DNA from: Stenotrophomonas sp. ESTM1D_MKCIP4_1
Lineage (GTDB): Bacteria > Pseudomonadota > Gammaproteobacteria > Xanthomonadales > Xanthomonadaceae
DNA: 64,000 nt
Direction of reading: 5' to 3'
Assembly: GCF_003086895.1 (NCBI RefSeq)
Contig: NZ_CP026004.1
Span: forward strand, 870,084 to 934,083
In this document: piece after piece, positions 20,553 to 27,546 of the stretch
Layout of the letters: the number at the start of each line of letters is the position of its first letter
How positions within the stretch are numbered: the first letter of the stretch is position 1
Notes under the pieces: model-generated
The model's input: the letters and a program-made list of their open reading frames with translations, nothing else
Databases searched by the model: none
Told to the model about the DNA's origin: nothing
Made by a program: the position numbers and the translations under genes

Positions 20553-20697
20553 AACCCGTAAAACATGCCACGACGAACCCCAGGTTCGCGGGCAGGTCGT
20601 CCAGGACGGGCGGCCAGGACCAACCGCAGTCCGCGCAGCAACGCCAGGATGGCGACAACGATCCGCACAGCCTCATCATTAACCAAGGAATATCACC

Positions 20698-21081
20698 ATG
20701 CGTCACCAGAAGTCTGGCCGTAAGTTCAGCCGCACCAGCGCCCACCGCGAAGCCATGTTCAAGAACATGGCCGCGTCGCTGTTCAAGCACGAGCTGATCA
20801 AGACCACCCTGCCGAAGGCCAAGGAACTGCGCCGCGTCGCCGAGCCGCTGATCACCCTGGCCAAGGTCGACTCCGTCGCCAACCGCCGTCTGGCCTTCGC
20901 TCGCCTGCGCGACAACGAAGCTGTGGGCAACCTGTTCACCATCCTGGGCCCGCGCTACGCGAACCGTCCGGGTGGCTACCTGCGTCTGCTGAAGTGCGGC
21001 TTCCGCGCCGGCGACAATGCTCCGATGGCGTACGTCGAGCTGGTCGACCGTCCGGCCGTGGCCGAGGAAGTGGCCGAGTAA
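20698..21081 (+). CDS. rplQ: 50S ribosomal protein L17
   Basis: L17 lies near the tunnel exit of the 50S subunit. It has 127 residues, starting [17 protein letters not shown], the family signature. It is the last gene of the ribosomal protein block and is closed by a strong terminator. Confidence 0.98.
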   Translation: MRHQKSGRKFSRTSAHREAMFKNMAASLFKHELIKTTLPKAKELRRVAEPLITLAKVDSVANRRLAFARLRDNEAVGNLFTILGPRYANRPGGYLRLLKCGFRAGDNAPMAYVELVDRPAVAEEVAE

Positions 21082-21107
21082 TCGGACCGCTTCAACGCAG
21101 CACAGCG

Positions 21108-21133
21108 AAAGCCCGGCATCTGCCGGGCTTTTG
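21108..21133 (+). terminator. Terminator of the alpha operon
   Basis: An AAAGCCCGGCA stem pairs with TGCCGGGCTTT and ends in TTTT, 27 bases after rplQ. This is a classical intrinsic terminator. Confidence 0.9.
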
Positions 21134-21140
21134 CATTTCC

Positions 21141-21179
21141 GGGGGCGGATCCCTTTCCGCAGGAAAGGGCTCTGACCCC
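21141..21179 (+). repeat. GGGGTCAG-family palindrome, copy 1
   Basis: This is the reverse-oriented form of the repeat family GGGGTCAG ... GGATCCGACCCC, here ending CTCTGACCCC. The central stem pairs CCCTTTCC with GGAAAGGG. Six more copies occur in the window with different central stems. Confidence 0.7.
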
Positions 21180-21288
21180 GTTCCCGAAGGAATCCGACCC
21201 ACATCGTTCCGACAGGCGCGCCGTGTGGCGGTTCAGACGGGGCGCGCTCTCGGTTACGCTTGGCGCCTGATCCGTTCGAGCGTTCCCG

Positions 21289-21795
21289 ATGAATCCATTG
21301 CGCTGGCCCTACCGCACCCAGTTCCTGCTGGGTTTCCTGATCTGCGCGGGCCTGCTGGGCTTCGCCATCTTCCTGCAGTTGAAGATGGGCCTGGAGCCCT
21401 GTCCGTTGTGCATCTTCCAGCGCCTGGCGTTTGCGGCGCTGGGCCTGTTGTTCCTGATCGGTGCGCTGCATGGGCCGTCCAACCGGCCGGGCCGTGCCAC
21501 CTACGGCATCCTGGCGTTCATCGCCGCAGCAGTCGGGTTCGGCATTGCCGCCCGCCACGTGTACGTGCAGATGCTGCCGCCGGAAATGGGCGCCACCTGC
21601 GGTCCCCCGCTGAGCTTCCTCAGCGAGACGATGGGTCCGCTGGAAGTGTTCCGCACCGTGCTGACCGGTACCGGCAACTGCGGCAACATCGACTGGACCT
21701 TCCTGGGCCTGACCATGCCGATGTGGTCGGGTGTGTGGTTCGTGCTGCTGGCGCTGTGGGCGCTGCTGGTTTCGCTGCGCAAGGTTCGGCGCTGA
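21289..21795 (+). CDS. dsbB: Disulfide bond formation protein B
   Basis: DsbB re-oxidises periplasmic DsbA and passes the electrons to quinones in the inner membrane. It has 168 residues with four membrane segments. The two essential cysteine pairs are visible: C38-P-L-C41 near the first periplasmic loop and C104/C131 in the second. It stands alone after the ribosomal block, with SMAG palindromes downstream. Confidence 0.93.
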   Translation: MNPLRWPYRTQFLLGFLICAGLLGFAIFLQLKMGLEPCPLCIFQRLAFAALGLLFLIGALHGPSNRPGRATYGILAFIAAAVGFGIAARHVYVQMLPPEMGATCGPPLSFLSETMGPLEVFRTVLTGTGNCGNIDWTFLGLTMPMWSGVWFVLLALWALLVSLRKVRR

Positions 21796-21824
21796 AAACA
21801 GCCACGCATGGCGTGGCCGCTCTG

Positions 21825-21882
21825 GTAGTTCCGGCCGCTGGCCGGCAAACCCTGGCAATGCCGGCCAGCGGCCGGCGCTGCC
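21825..21882. repeat. Inverted pair of SMAG palindromes
   Basis: A GTAG-headed copy (21825-21848, CCGGCCGCTGGCCGG core) faces an inverted, slightly degenerate copy (21858-21882). They fill the space between the convergent dsbB and TonB receptor genes, where they could act as a bidirectional terminator or mRNA stabiliser. Confidence 0.75.
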
Positions 21883-24015
21883 TCAGAAGTCCTGCTGCAG
21901 GCTGAGGTAGGCACCGCGACGCGGGCCCCACTGCGGGGCGAACACGCCCACGCCACCGCCATCGCGCAGCTGGTAGCTGCGGTCCAGCGCATTGATCAGC
22001 GCCACCTGCACGTGCAGCGGGTGGCCGCTGTCGGCGTTGAAGTCGTGGCCGGCACTGAGGTTCACCTGCAGGTAGGACGGCAGTTCCCCACCGTTGGGCA
22101 CGGTCTCGGTATCCGAGCGCAGGCCGCTGCCGAACACATAGTTCGCGCCGATGCGGTTGTGGCCGGCGAACGCATAGCTCACGCCACCCGACGAGGTCAG
22201 CTTCTGGTCGTGGTCGAGGTGGATCCAGTGGTCTGCTGCGTAGGCCAGGGCATCGGGGTCGAGGTTGTACTGGCTGGTGATGACGTCGGTGCCGATCGCC
22301 TTGTTCAGGGCTGCATTGAAGTAGGCGCTGAAATCCCCGTTGTTGTAGTCGGCGCTGAACTCCAGCCCGCGGATGTGGCCGCGGCGATAGTTGAACGTCG
22401 AATAGATATAGGCGGCACCGAACTGGCCTTCGTCCTGCAGGCGCGAAACGCGGCGGTCGTACGCATCCAGGCCCAGGGTCAAGTGGTCGCCCAGCTGCTG
22501 GGATACGCCGATGTCGTAGTAGTCGCTGCGCTCTGCCAGCGGGATGTTGTTGCCACCGGAGGGCTGCGCATTCGTGGTGCCGTCGTACAGGCTGATGTCG
22601 CTGGTCGCAATCAGCTCGCTGGCGGGCGGGGTGAAGTAGCGTGAGTAGCCGGCATGCACGGTGGTGCTGTCACTGGCGTTCCAGACCACGCCCAGGCGCG
22701 GGCTGAGCTGGCCTTCAGTCTGGCCGAACGCCTTGTAGCGATCGCCGCGCAGGCCATAGTTGACGGTCCAGTCGTCGCCGATCCTCCATTCGTCCTGTAC
22801 ATAGACCGCCATGGTGGTCGCCTTGAACGCGCTGTTGTCGGCAATCTGCAGCGGCGTCGTGCTGGCTTGTGCGCCATCGGCGTCAACCGGGAACACCCAG
22901 CTGTTGTTGCTGGCGCGGGCGCGCTCCTGGTTGCCATACAGGCCATAGCGCAGGGTGTGGTTGTCGCCCAGCGGGGTGGAGAAGTCCGCCTGCAGGGTGT
23001 TGGCGCGGTTGCTGCGCTGGACCTGCGAGGCAACGCCGTTGAACACCAGGTCGCCGGCCACGTCGGGATTGAAGCCAACGTCGCTGTAGCGCTGCCCGGC
23101 CGAGAGCTGGTAGGCGGTGTCGCCGAGGGTGCCCTGCAGCACCAGCATGCCGAAGCGCGTGGTCTCGCGCTGGGTTTCATCCAACTGGCTGGAATCGAAG
23201 GTGGTGCTGTCCAGATAGCCGAACTGCGGGGTCTGACCGGGGTTCACCGGAATCTGGAAGCGGTTGTTGGCGAAACCGGCAAACACGCTCAGGCGGGTGG
23301 TGTCGTTGACCAGGTAGGTGAGGTCGGCGAAGGCCTTGCCCTGGTGGGTGTCGTCATGATCCGGCTTGCGCGAGGAGGTCGGGTTCTCCAGGCCGACCTC
23401 GTTCTGGTCGTAGTTGCCGGTCAGGAACCAACTCCAGCGGCCCTGCGAGCCCCACCACGAGGCGTTCGGGTTGACCTTGCCGAACGAGCCGGCCGTGACG
23501 CCGACACTGCCGCCGTTGCCAAGCTCGGCGCCGCTGCGGGTCGTGATATCGACCACGGCAGCGGTGCGTTCGCCGAACTGCGCCGGCAACGCGCCGTCCA
23601 TCAGGCGGATGCTCTTGATGGTGCGGGCGTCCAGGGTCTGACCGAAGCCGGAGATCGATTCGGGCAGCAGCACGCCATTGATGCGGTACTGCAGGTTGGC
23701 GTGGTCGCCGCGCACGTGCACGCCACCATAGGAATCCTGGACCACGCCGGGGGCCTGGAGCAGCACCTGGCTGAGCGGCGCGGAGGCGCCCAGCGGCTGC
23801 TTCTGGATGTCCTCGGCGGTGATCTGGTACTGGCTGCTGCCGATGTCGGGCGACAGCGCGTTGCGCGCCTGGTCGAGCTGGGCGCTGACGGTGACCGTGT
23901 CGAGGTCCTTGACCGGCGCTGCGTCGTTGGCGGCCTCGGCGGCCAGGGCGAGGGAGGGCAGGCTGGCCAAGGCCAGGGCGAAGGTGATGCCGGTAGCGAG
24001 CAGGGAGGGCTTCAT
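21883..24015 (-). CDS. TonB-dependent outer membrane receptor
   Basis: This outer membrane receptor probably imports a scarce nutrient with energy from TonB-ExbBD. It has 710 residues: a signal peptide (about 1-25, ending LALA before AEAAND), a plug domain (about 50-150, with QVLLQAPGVVQD and the VHVRGDHANLQYRINGV segment) and a beta-barrel ending in the C-terminal Phe (YLSLQQDF). No partner transport genes are adjacent, so the substrate cannot be read from context. An inverted repeat at 24064-24078 in its upstream region resembles a Zur box, which would suggest zinc, but this is only a hypothesis. Confidence 0.9.
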   Translation of the reverse strand: MKPSLLATGITFALALASLPSLALAAEAANDAAPVKDLDTVTVSAQLDQARNALSPDIGSSQYQITAEDIQKQPLGASAPLSQVLLQAPGVVQDSYGGVHVRGDHANLQYRINGVLLPESISGFGQTLDARTIKSIRLMDGALPAQFGERTAAVVDITTRSGAELGNGGSVGVTAGSFGKVNPNASWWGSQGRWSWFLTGNYDQNEVGLENPTSSRKPDHDDTHQGKAFADLTYLVNDTTRLSVFAGFANNRFQIPVNPGQTPQFGYLDSTTFDSSQLDETQRETTRFGMLVLQGTLGDTAYQLSAGQRYSDVGFNPDVAGDLVFNGVASQVQRSNRANTLQADFSTPLGDNHTLRYGLYGNQERARASNNSWVFPVDADGAQASTTPLQIADNSAFKATTMAVYVQDEWRIGDDWTVNYGLRGDRYKAFGQTEGQLSPRLGVVWNASDSTTVHAGYSRYFTPPASELIATSDISLYDGTTNAQPSGGNNIPLAERSDYYDIGVSQQLGDHLTLGLDAYDRRVSRLQDEGQFGAAYIYSTFNYRRGHIRGLEFSADYNNGDFSAYFNAALNKAIGTDVITSQYNLDPDALAYAADHWIHLDHDQKLTSSGGVSYAFAGHNRIGANYVFGSGLRSDTETVPNGGELPSYLQVNLSAGHDFNADSGHPLHVQVALINALDRSYQLRDGGGVGVFAPQWGPRRGAYLSLQQDF

Positions 24016-24063
24016 GGCGGATGGCTGTGGAAGGGGAAGGGGGAGGGGGAGGGGAGCAGGGAT

Positions 24064-24078
24064 TGTTATTTCGTAACA
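24064..24078 (-). promoter_or_regulatory. Inverted repeat upstream of the TonB receptor
   Basis: TGTTA and TAACA flank a 5-base centre. The site lies about 50 bases upstream of the receptor start, in the divergent region before the DAHP synthase gene. It matches 11 of 15 positions of the AT-rich palindrome TGTTATAATATAACA that resembles proteobacterial Zur sites. Confidence 0.4.
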
Positions 24079-24242
24079 CTGCGTGGCGGATCATGCGCCT
24101 GTCCGGGTCGCCGTGGTGATGCGGTTTCTGGCCGGTCGCGCGGCCCTTTCCCCTGCGTTCAGTCATGTGCAGAACACGCCGGGGCCTTTGCGTCAGCGGC
24201 CCGCTCTGCGACCATGGCCCGCTCCCACCCCGGATGCCCGCA

Positions 24243-25634
24243 ATGAGCCTGTCTGCCGTACCGCCCGTCTCTGATCCCGCTGCGACCGCTGCTGGCGCTG
24301 GCTGGTCGCCGGAGAGCTGGCGTGGCAAGACCGCGTTGCAGATGCCGACCTACCCCGACCCGGTGGCGCTGGATGCGGCCCTGCACGAGCTGAAGCGCCT
24401 GCCGCCGCTGGTGACCTCCTGGGAGATCCTGGCGCTGAAACAGCAGCTGGCCGAGGCGCAGGAGGGCAAGCGTTTCCTGCTGCAGGGCGGTGACTGCGCG
24501 GAGAATTTCAGCGATTGCGAATCGGGCACGATTTCCAACCGGCTGAAGGTGCTGCTGCAGATGAGCCTGGTGCTGGTGCACGGCCTGCGCCAGCCGGTGA
24601 TCCGCGTCGGTCGGTTCGCCGGCCAGTACGCCAAGCCGCGTTCGGCTGATACCGAGACCCGCGATGGCGTGACCCTGCCGAGCTACCGCGGCGATGTGAT
24701 CAACGCACCGGCCTTCACCGAGGCCGCGCGGTTGCCCGACCCGAAGCGCATGCTGCAGGCCCACGCGCATTCGGCGATGACGATGAACTTCGTGCGGGCG
24801 CTGATCGATGGCGGCTTCGCTGACCTGCACCACCCCGAGTACTGGAACCTGGAGTGGGTAAGCCATTCGCCGTTGGCTGCCGAGTACCAGAAGATGGTGG
24901 CGTCGATCGGCGATGCGGTGCACTTCATGGAAACCCTGGCCGGGGCCCGCGTGCACAACCTCAACCGCATCGATTTCTACACCTCGCACGAAGCGCTGCT
25001 GCTCCCCTACGAGCAGGCGCTGACCCGCCAGGTGCCGCGCCAGCAGGGATGGTTGAACCTGAGCACGCACTACCCGTGGATCGGCATGCGCACCGCGGCG
25101 CTGGATGGCGCGCATGTGGAGTATCTGCGCGGTGTGCGCAACCCGATCGCGATCAAGGTGGGCCCGTCGGTGCAGCCGGACCAGCTGCTGCGCTTGATCG
25201 ACGTGCTGAACCCGGACGACGAACCGGGTCGTTTGAGTTTCATCCACCGCATGGGAGCGGCGCAGATTGCCGACAAGCTGCCACCGCTGCTGGATGCCGT
25301 GAAGCGCGATGGCCGCCGCGTGTTGTGGGTGTGCGATGCGATGCACGGCAATACCGAAAGCACGGCCAATGGCTTCAAGACGCGCCGCTTCGACAACGTG
25401 CGAAGCGAGGTGGAGATGTCGTTCGATCTGCATGCGGCGGCGGGCACGCGCCTGGGCGGCGTGCATCTGGAACTGACCGGCGAGGACGTGACCGAATGCA
25501 CCGGCGGTGCACGCGAACTGACCGAGCGCGACCTGGAGCGTGCGTACCGTTCCACGGTGGACCCGCGCTTGAACTATGAGCAATCGCTGGAGATTGCGAT
25601 GGCGATCGTGCGCAAGCAGGAACAGGCAAGGTAG
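24243..25634 (+). CDS. Class II DAHP synthase
   Basis: 3-Deoxy-7-phosphoheptulonate synthase joins phosphoenolpyruvate and erythrose 4-phosphate in the first step of the shikimate pathway. The 463-residue protein belongs to the class II (plant-like) type. The signatures are LLQGGDCAENF, VGRFAGQYAKPRS, SHEALLLPYEQALTR, IKVGPS, WVCDAMHGNT and GVHLELTGEDVTEC. I chose the ATG at 24243 because the frame upstream of it is not conserved-looking. It is transcribed away from the TonB receptor gene and followed by a composite repeat element. Confidence 0.93.
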   Translation: MSLSAVPPVSDPAATAAGAGWSPESWRGKTALQMPTYPDPVALDAALHELKRLPPLVTSWEILALKQQLAEAQEGKRFLLQGGDCAENFSDCESGTISNRLKVLLQMSLVLVHGLRQPVIRVGRFAGQYAKPRSADTETRDGVTLPSYRGDVINAPAFTEAARLPDPKRMLQAHAHSAMTMNFVRALIDGGFADLHHPEYWNLEWVSHSPLAAEYQKMVASIGDAVHFMETLAGARVHNLNRIDFYTSHEALLLPYEQALTRQVPRQQGWLNLSTHYPWIGMRTAALDGAHVEYLRGVRNPIAIKVGPSVQPDQLLRLIDVLNPDDEPGRLSFIHRMGAAQIADKLPPLLDAVKRDGRRVLWVCDAMHGNTESTANGFKTRRFDNVRSEVEMSFDLHAAAGTRLGGVHLELTGEDVTECTGGARELTERDLERAYRSTVDPRLNYEQSLEIAMAIVRKQEQAR

Positions 25635-25641
25635 GTTTTTC

Positions 25642-25834
25642 TGCAGGGCTTGCAGCCCTGCACCTGCTGCAAGCCAGAGCAACGTCAAAAGCCTGCTTCC
25701 CGTGGGTTGGCGGGGCGGTGTGGGTGGTCAGGACACGCCGTAAACCCATCCATGGGGGCTCGATGGCGCCATCCATGGCGCCAACGGTCCTGCCCACCCA
25801 CACCGCCCCGCCTCTGACAGTTTCCCGCGGCTGT
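25642..25834 (+). repeat. Structured repeat unit 1
   Basis: The unit opens with a hairpin (TGCAGGGC 25642-25649 with GCCCTGCA 25655-25662). A perfect 19-bp stem follows (25709-25727 with 25794-25812). Inside it are two small hairpins: CCCAT-CC-ATGGG (25745-25756) and GGCGCCAT-CC-ATGGCGCC (25765-25782). The unit closes with CCCCGCCTCTGACAG. Confidence 0.75.
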
Positions 25835-26043
25835 GGGTGGGTGCCGACCGTTGGTCGGCACATCTGTCGGATATCGAATGAATCATCCACGCATGGCGTG
25901 GATCTACTGGTAACGGCGACGGTTGTTTCGCGCGGCGGTTGGTCGGTGTCGACCTTGGTCGACACGATTTTTCTGTCAGATGTCAATATTCATAAATGGG
26001 GTCAGAGCCCGTTGCGCAGCAACGGGATCCGACCCCGTGCCCC

Positions 26044-26242
26044 GACAGATCGCAGGAAACTGTCGAAGGCGGGGTGGGTCCGGTTGAGGGGGCGTGAGCC
26101 GCATGGATGCGGCGACCGAGCTTACAGGGACGTACTTGCAGCGTCCCCCTCAACCGGACCCACCCCGCCAACCCACGGATAGCCCGCTTTTGACGTTGAT
26201 GTTGACGTTGCCTCTGCGGGTGCAGGGTGCCAACCCTGCATA
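26044..26242 (-). repeat. Structured repeat unit 2
   Basis: Inverted unit with a perfect 25-bp outer stem (26068-26092 with 26145-26169) and an inner hairpin GCCGCAT-GG-ATGCGGC (26098-26113). The terminal hairpin reads TGCAGGGT with ACCCTGCA (26221-26240), a compensated change relative to the GGGC/GCCC form in units 1 and 4. The second inner hairpin of the other units is replaced by unrelated sequence here. Confidence 0.75.
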
Positions 26243-26304
26243 CAACACACTCATGCCCCATGCGCGACCCTGTCCATTCGCGTATTCGAGTGGAGGTGGC
26301 AAGC

Positions 26305-27444
26305 GTGCACTGGCAGCACATGCAGGCCTATGCGTGGCCGTTGGGACTGGCGCTGGTGATCGGCGGCATCGGTGCTTGGCTGATCCTGTGGATCCATCAC
26401 CGGCTGAAAGGGCGCGACCGGCGTCGTGCGCGGATCGGCCGTGTGCTTGGCCTGCCAATGGCTACGGCGTTGCCGTTGCTGCTGCTGATTCCCGCGCTGC
26501 AGGCGACGCCGTTGCAGGATCCGCTGCTGGGCAATCTGCAACGGGTGCTGCATATCAGCCTGGTGGCGTGTTTCATCTGGCTGCTGGTGCGGGGTGTCAG
26601 TGCCATCGAGCGCGCCATCCTGCGCAGCAACCCGATCGACGTGGCCGACAATCTGGAAGCGCGCCGCATCCAGACCCAGACCCGTGTGCTCAGCCGGGTG
26701 ATCATGGGTGGCATCATCGTCCTTGGCGCCTCGCTGGTGCTGCTGCAGTTCGACATGGTGGCGAAGATCGGTTCGGCGCTGCTGGCCTCGGCCGGGCTGA
26801 TCGGCCTGGTGGCCGGTATCGCGGCAAAGCCGGTGTTCGGCAACCTGATTGCCGGTCTGCAGATCGCGCTGACCCAGCCGATCCGCCTGGATGACGTGGT
26901 GATCGTCGAGGGCGAGTGGGGACGCATCGAGGAGATCGGCAGCAGTTATGTCGTGGTGCGTATCTGGGATGAGCGGCGGATGGTGGTGCCGTTGACCTGG
27001 TTCATCGAAAACCCGTTCCAGAACTGGACGCGACGCAGCGCCGACCTGCTGGGCACCGCGTTCTTCTGGCTGGATTACCGCGCACCCATCGCGGCGATCC
27101 GCGCCGAGCTGGAGCGCATCTGCCGGGGCGAGCCGCTATGGGATGGCCGGGTGTGCGTGACCCAGGTGACCGATACCAGCGAACGGGCCATCCAGGTGCG
27201 TCTGCTGGTGAGCGCGCGCAGTTCCGGTGATGCCTTTGACCTGCGCTGCCTGGTGCGCGAACGGATGCTGGATTTCCTCGCGCGCGAGCATCCGCAGTCG
27301 CTGCCGCAGGTGCGTGCCCGCCTGCAGCACGACGATGAGCTGGACATGCCGCGAGGGCCGCGTGCGCGCACGGCCGATGTGCGTTCGCCAGGGGCGGAAG
27401 ACGGTGAGGCCGCGATCGTGCCGGTGGAGCCGGCGGACCGGTAG
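26305..27444 (+). CDS. MscS-type mechanosensitive channel
   Basis: This inner membrane protein probably opens under membrane tension to release solutes during osmotic downshock. From the GTG at 26305 it has 379 residues. That start has GGAGG 8 bases upstream; in-frame starts at 26227 and 26260 would fall in or next to the repeat element. Five hydrophobic segments are followed by the pore-lining and MscS domain (SALLASAGLIGLVAGIAAK, then PVFGNLIAGLQIALTQPIRL-like sequence). A soluble C-terminal domain ends in a charged low-complexity tail. The TAG stop is part of the GTAG head of a SMAG palindrome. Confidence 0.88.
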   Translation: MHWQHMQAYAWPLGLALVIGGIGAWLILWIHHRLKGRDRRRARIGRVLGLPMATALPLLLLIPALQATPLQDPLLGNLQRVLHISLVACFIWLLVRGVSAIERAILRSNPIDVADNLEARRIQTQTRVLSRVIMGGIIVLGASLVLLQFDMVAKIGSALLASAGLIGLVAGIAAKPVFGNLIAGLQIALTQPIRLDDVVIVEGEWGRIEEIGSSYVVVRIWDERRMVVPLTWFIENPFQNWTRRSADLLGTAFFWLDYRAPIAAIRAELERICRGEPLWDGRVCVTQVTDTSERAIQVRLLVSARSSGDAFDLRCLVRERMLDFLAREHPQSLPQVRARLQHDDELDMPRGPRARTADVRSPGAEDGEAAIVPVEPADR

Positions 27445-27535
27445 CGCCGGCCGCTGGCCGGGCACCGCGGATCTGCCGGCCAGCGGCCGGCACTACCGGG
27501 GCGCTGCGGATCTGCCGGCCAGCGGCCGGCACTAC
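27441..27535. repeat. Three SMAG palindromes after the MscS gene
   Basis: A forward GTAG copy (27441-27464) is followed by two inverted copies (27474-27496 and 27513-27535), all with the GCCGGCC core. The first GTAG supplies the TAG stop codon of the MscS gene. The cluster ends 11 bases before the stop of the convergent peptide amidase gene. Confidence 0.85.
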
Positions 27536-27546
27536 CGGATCGTGGA

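Larger units (their letters stand above)
25642..26242. repeat. Composite repeat element 1 (inverted pair of structured units)
   Basis: This 601-base non-coding block lies between the DAHP synthase and MscS genes. It consists of unit 1 (25642-25834), a centre with three REP palindromes (25841-25861, 25885-25907, 25946-25965) and one GGGGTCAG-family palindrome (25998-26036), and unit 2 in inverted orientation (26044-26242). Its ends form terminal inverted repeats that share CAACGTCAAAAGC and CCGTGGGTTGGCGGGG. The same plan returns at 34240-34792. Apparent small open frames across it are not credible genes. Confidence 0.8.

Noticed and set aside
26094..26894. Open frame of 266 codons overlapping the composite repeat and the MscS gene
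   Set aside because: It begins inside a repeat unit and then runs in the wrong phase through the channel gene. The first part (MDAATELTGTYLQR type) is a repeat-derived pseudo-protein.
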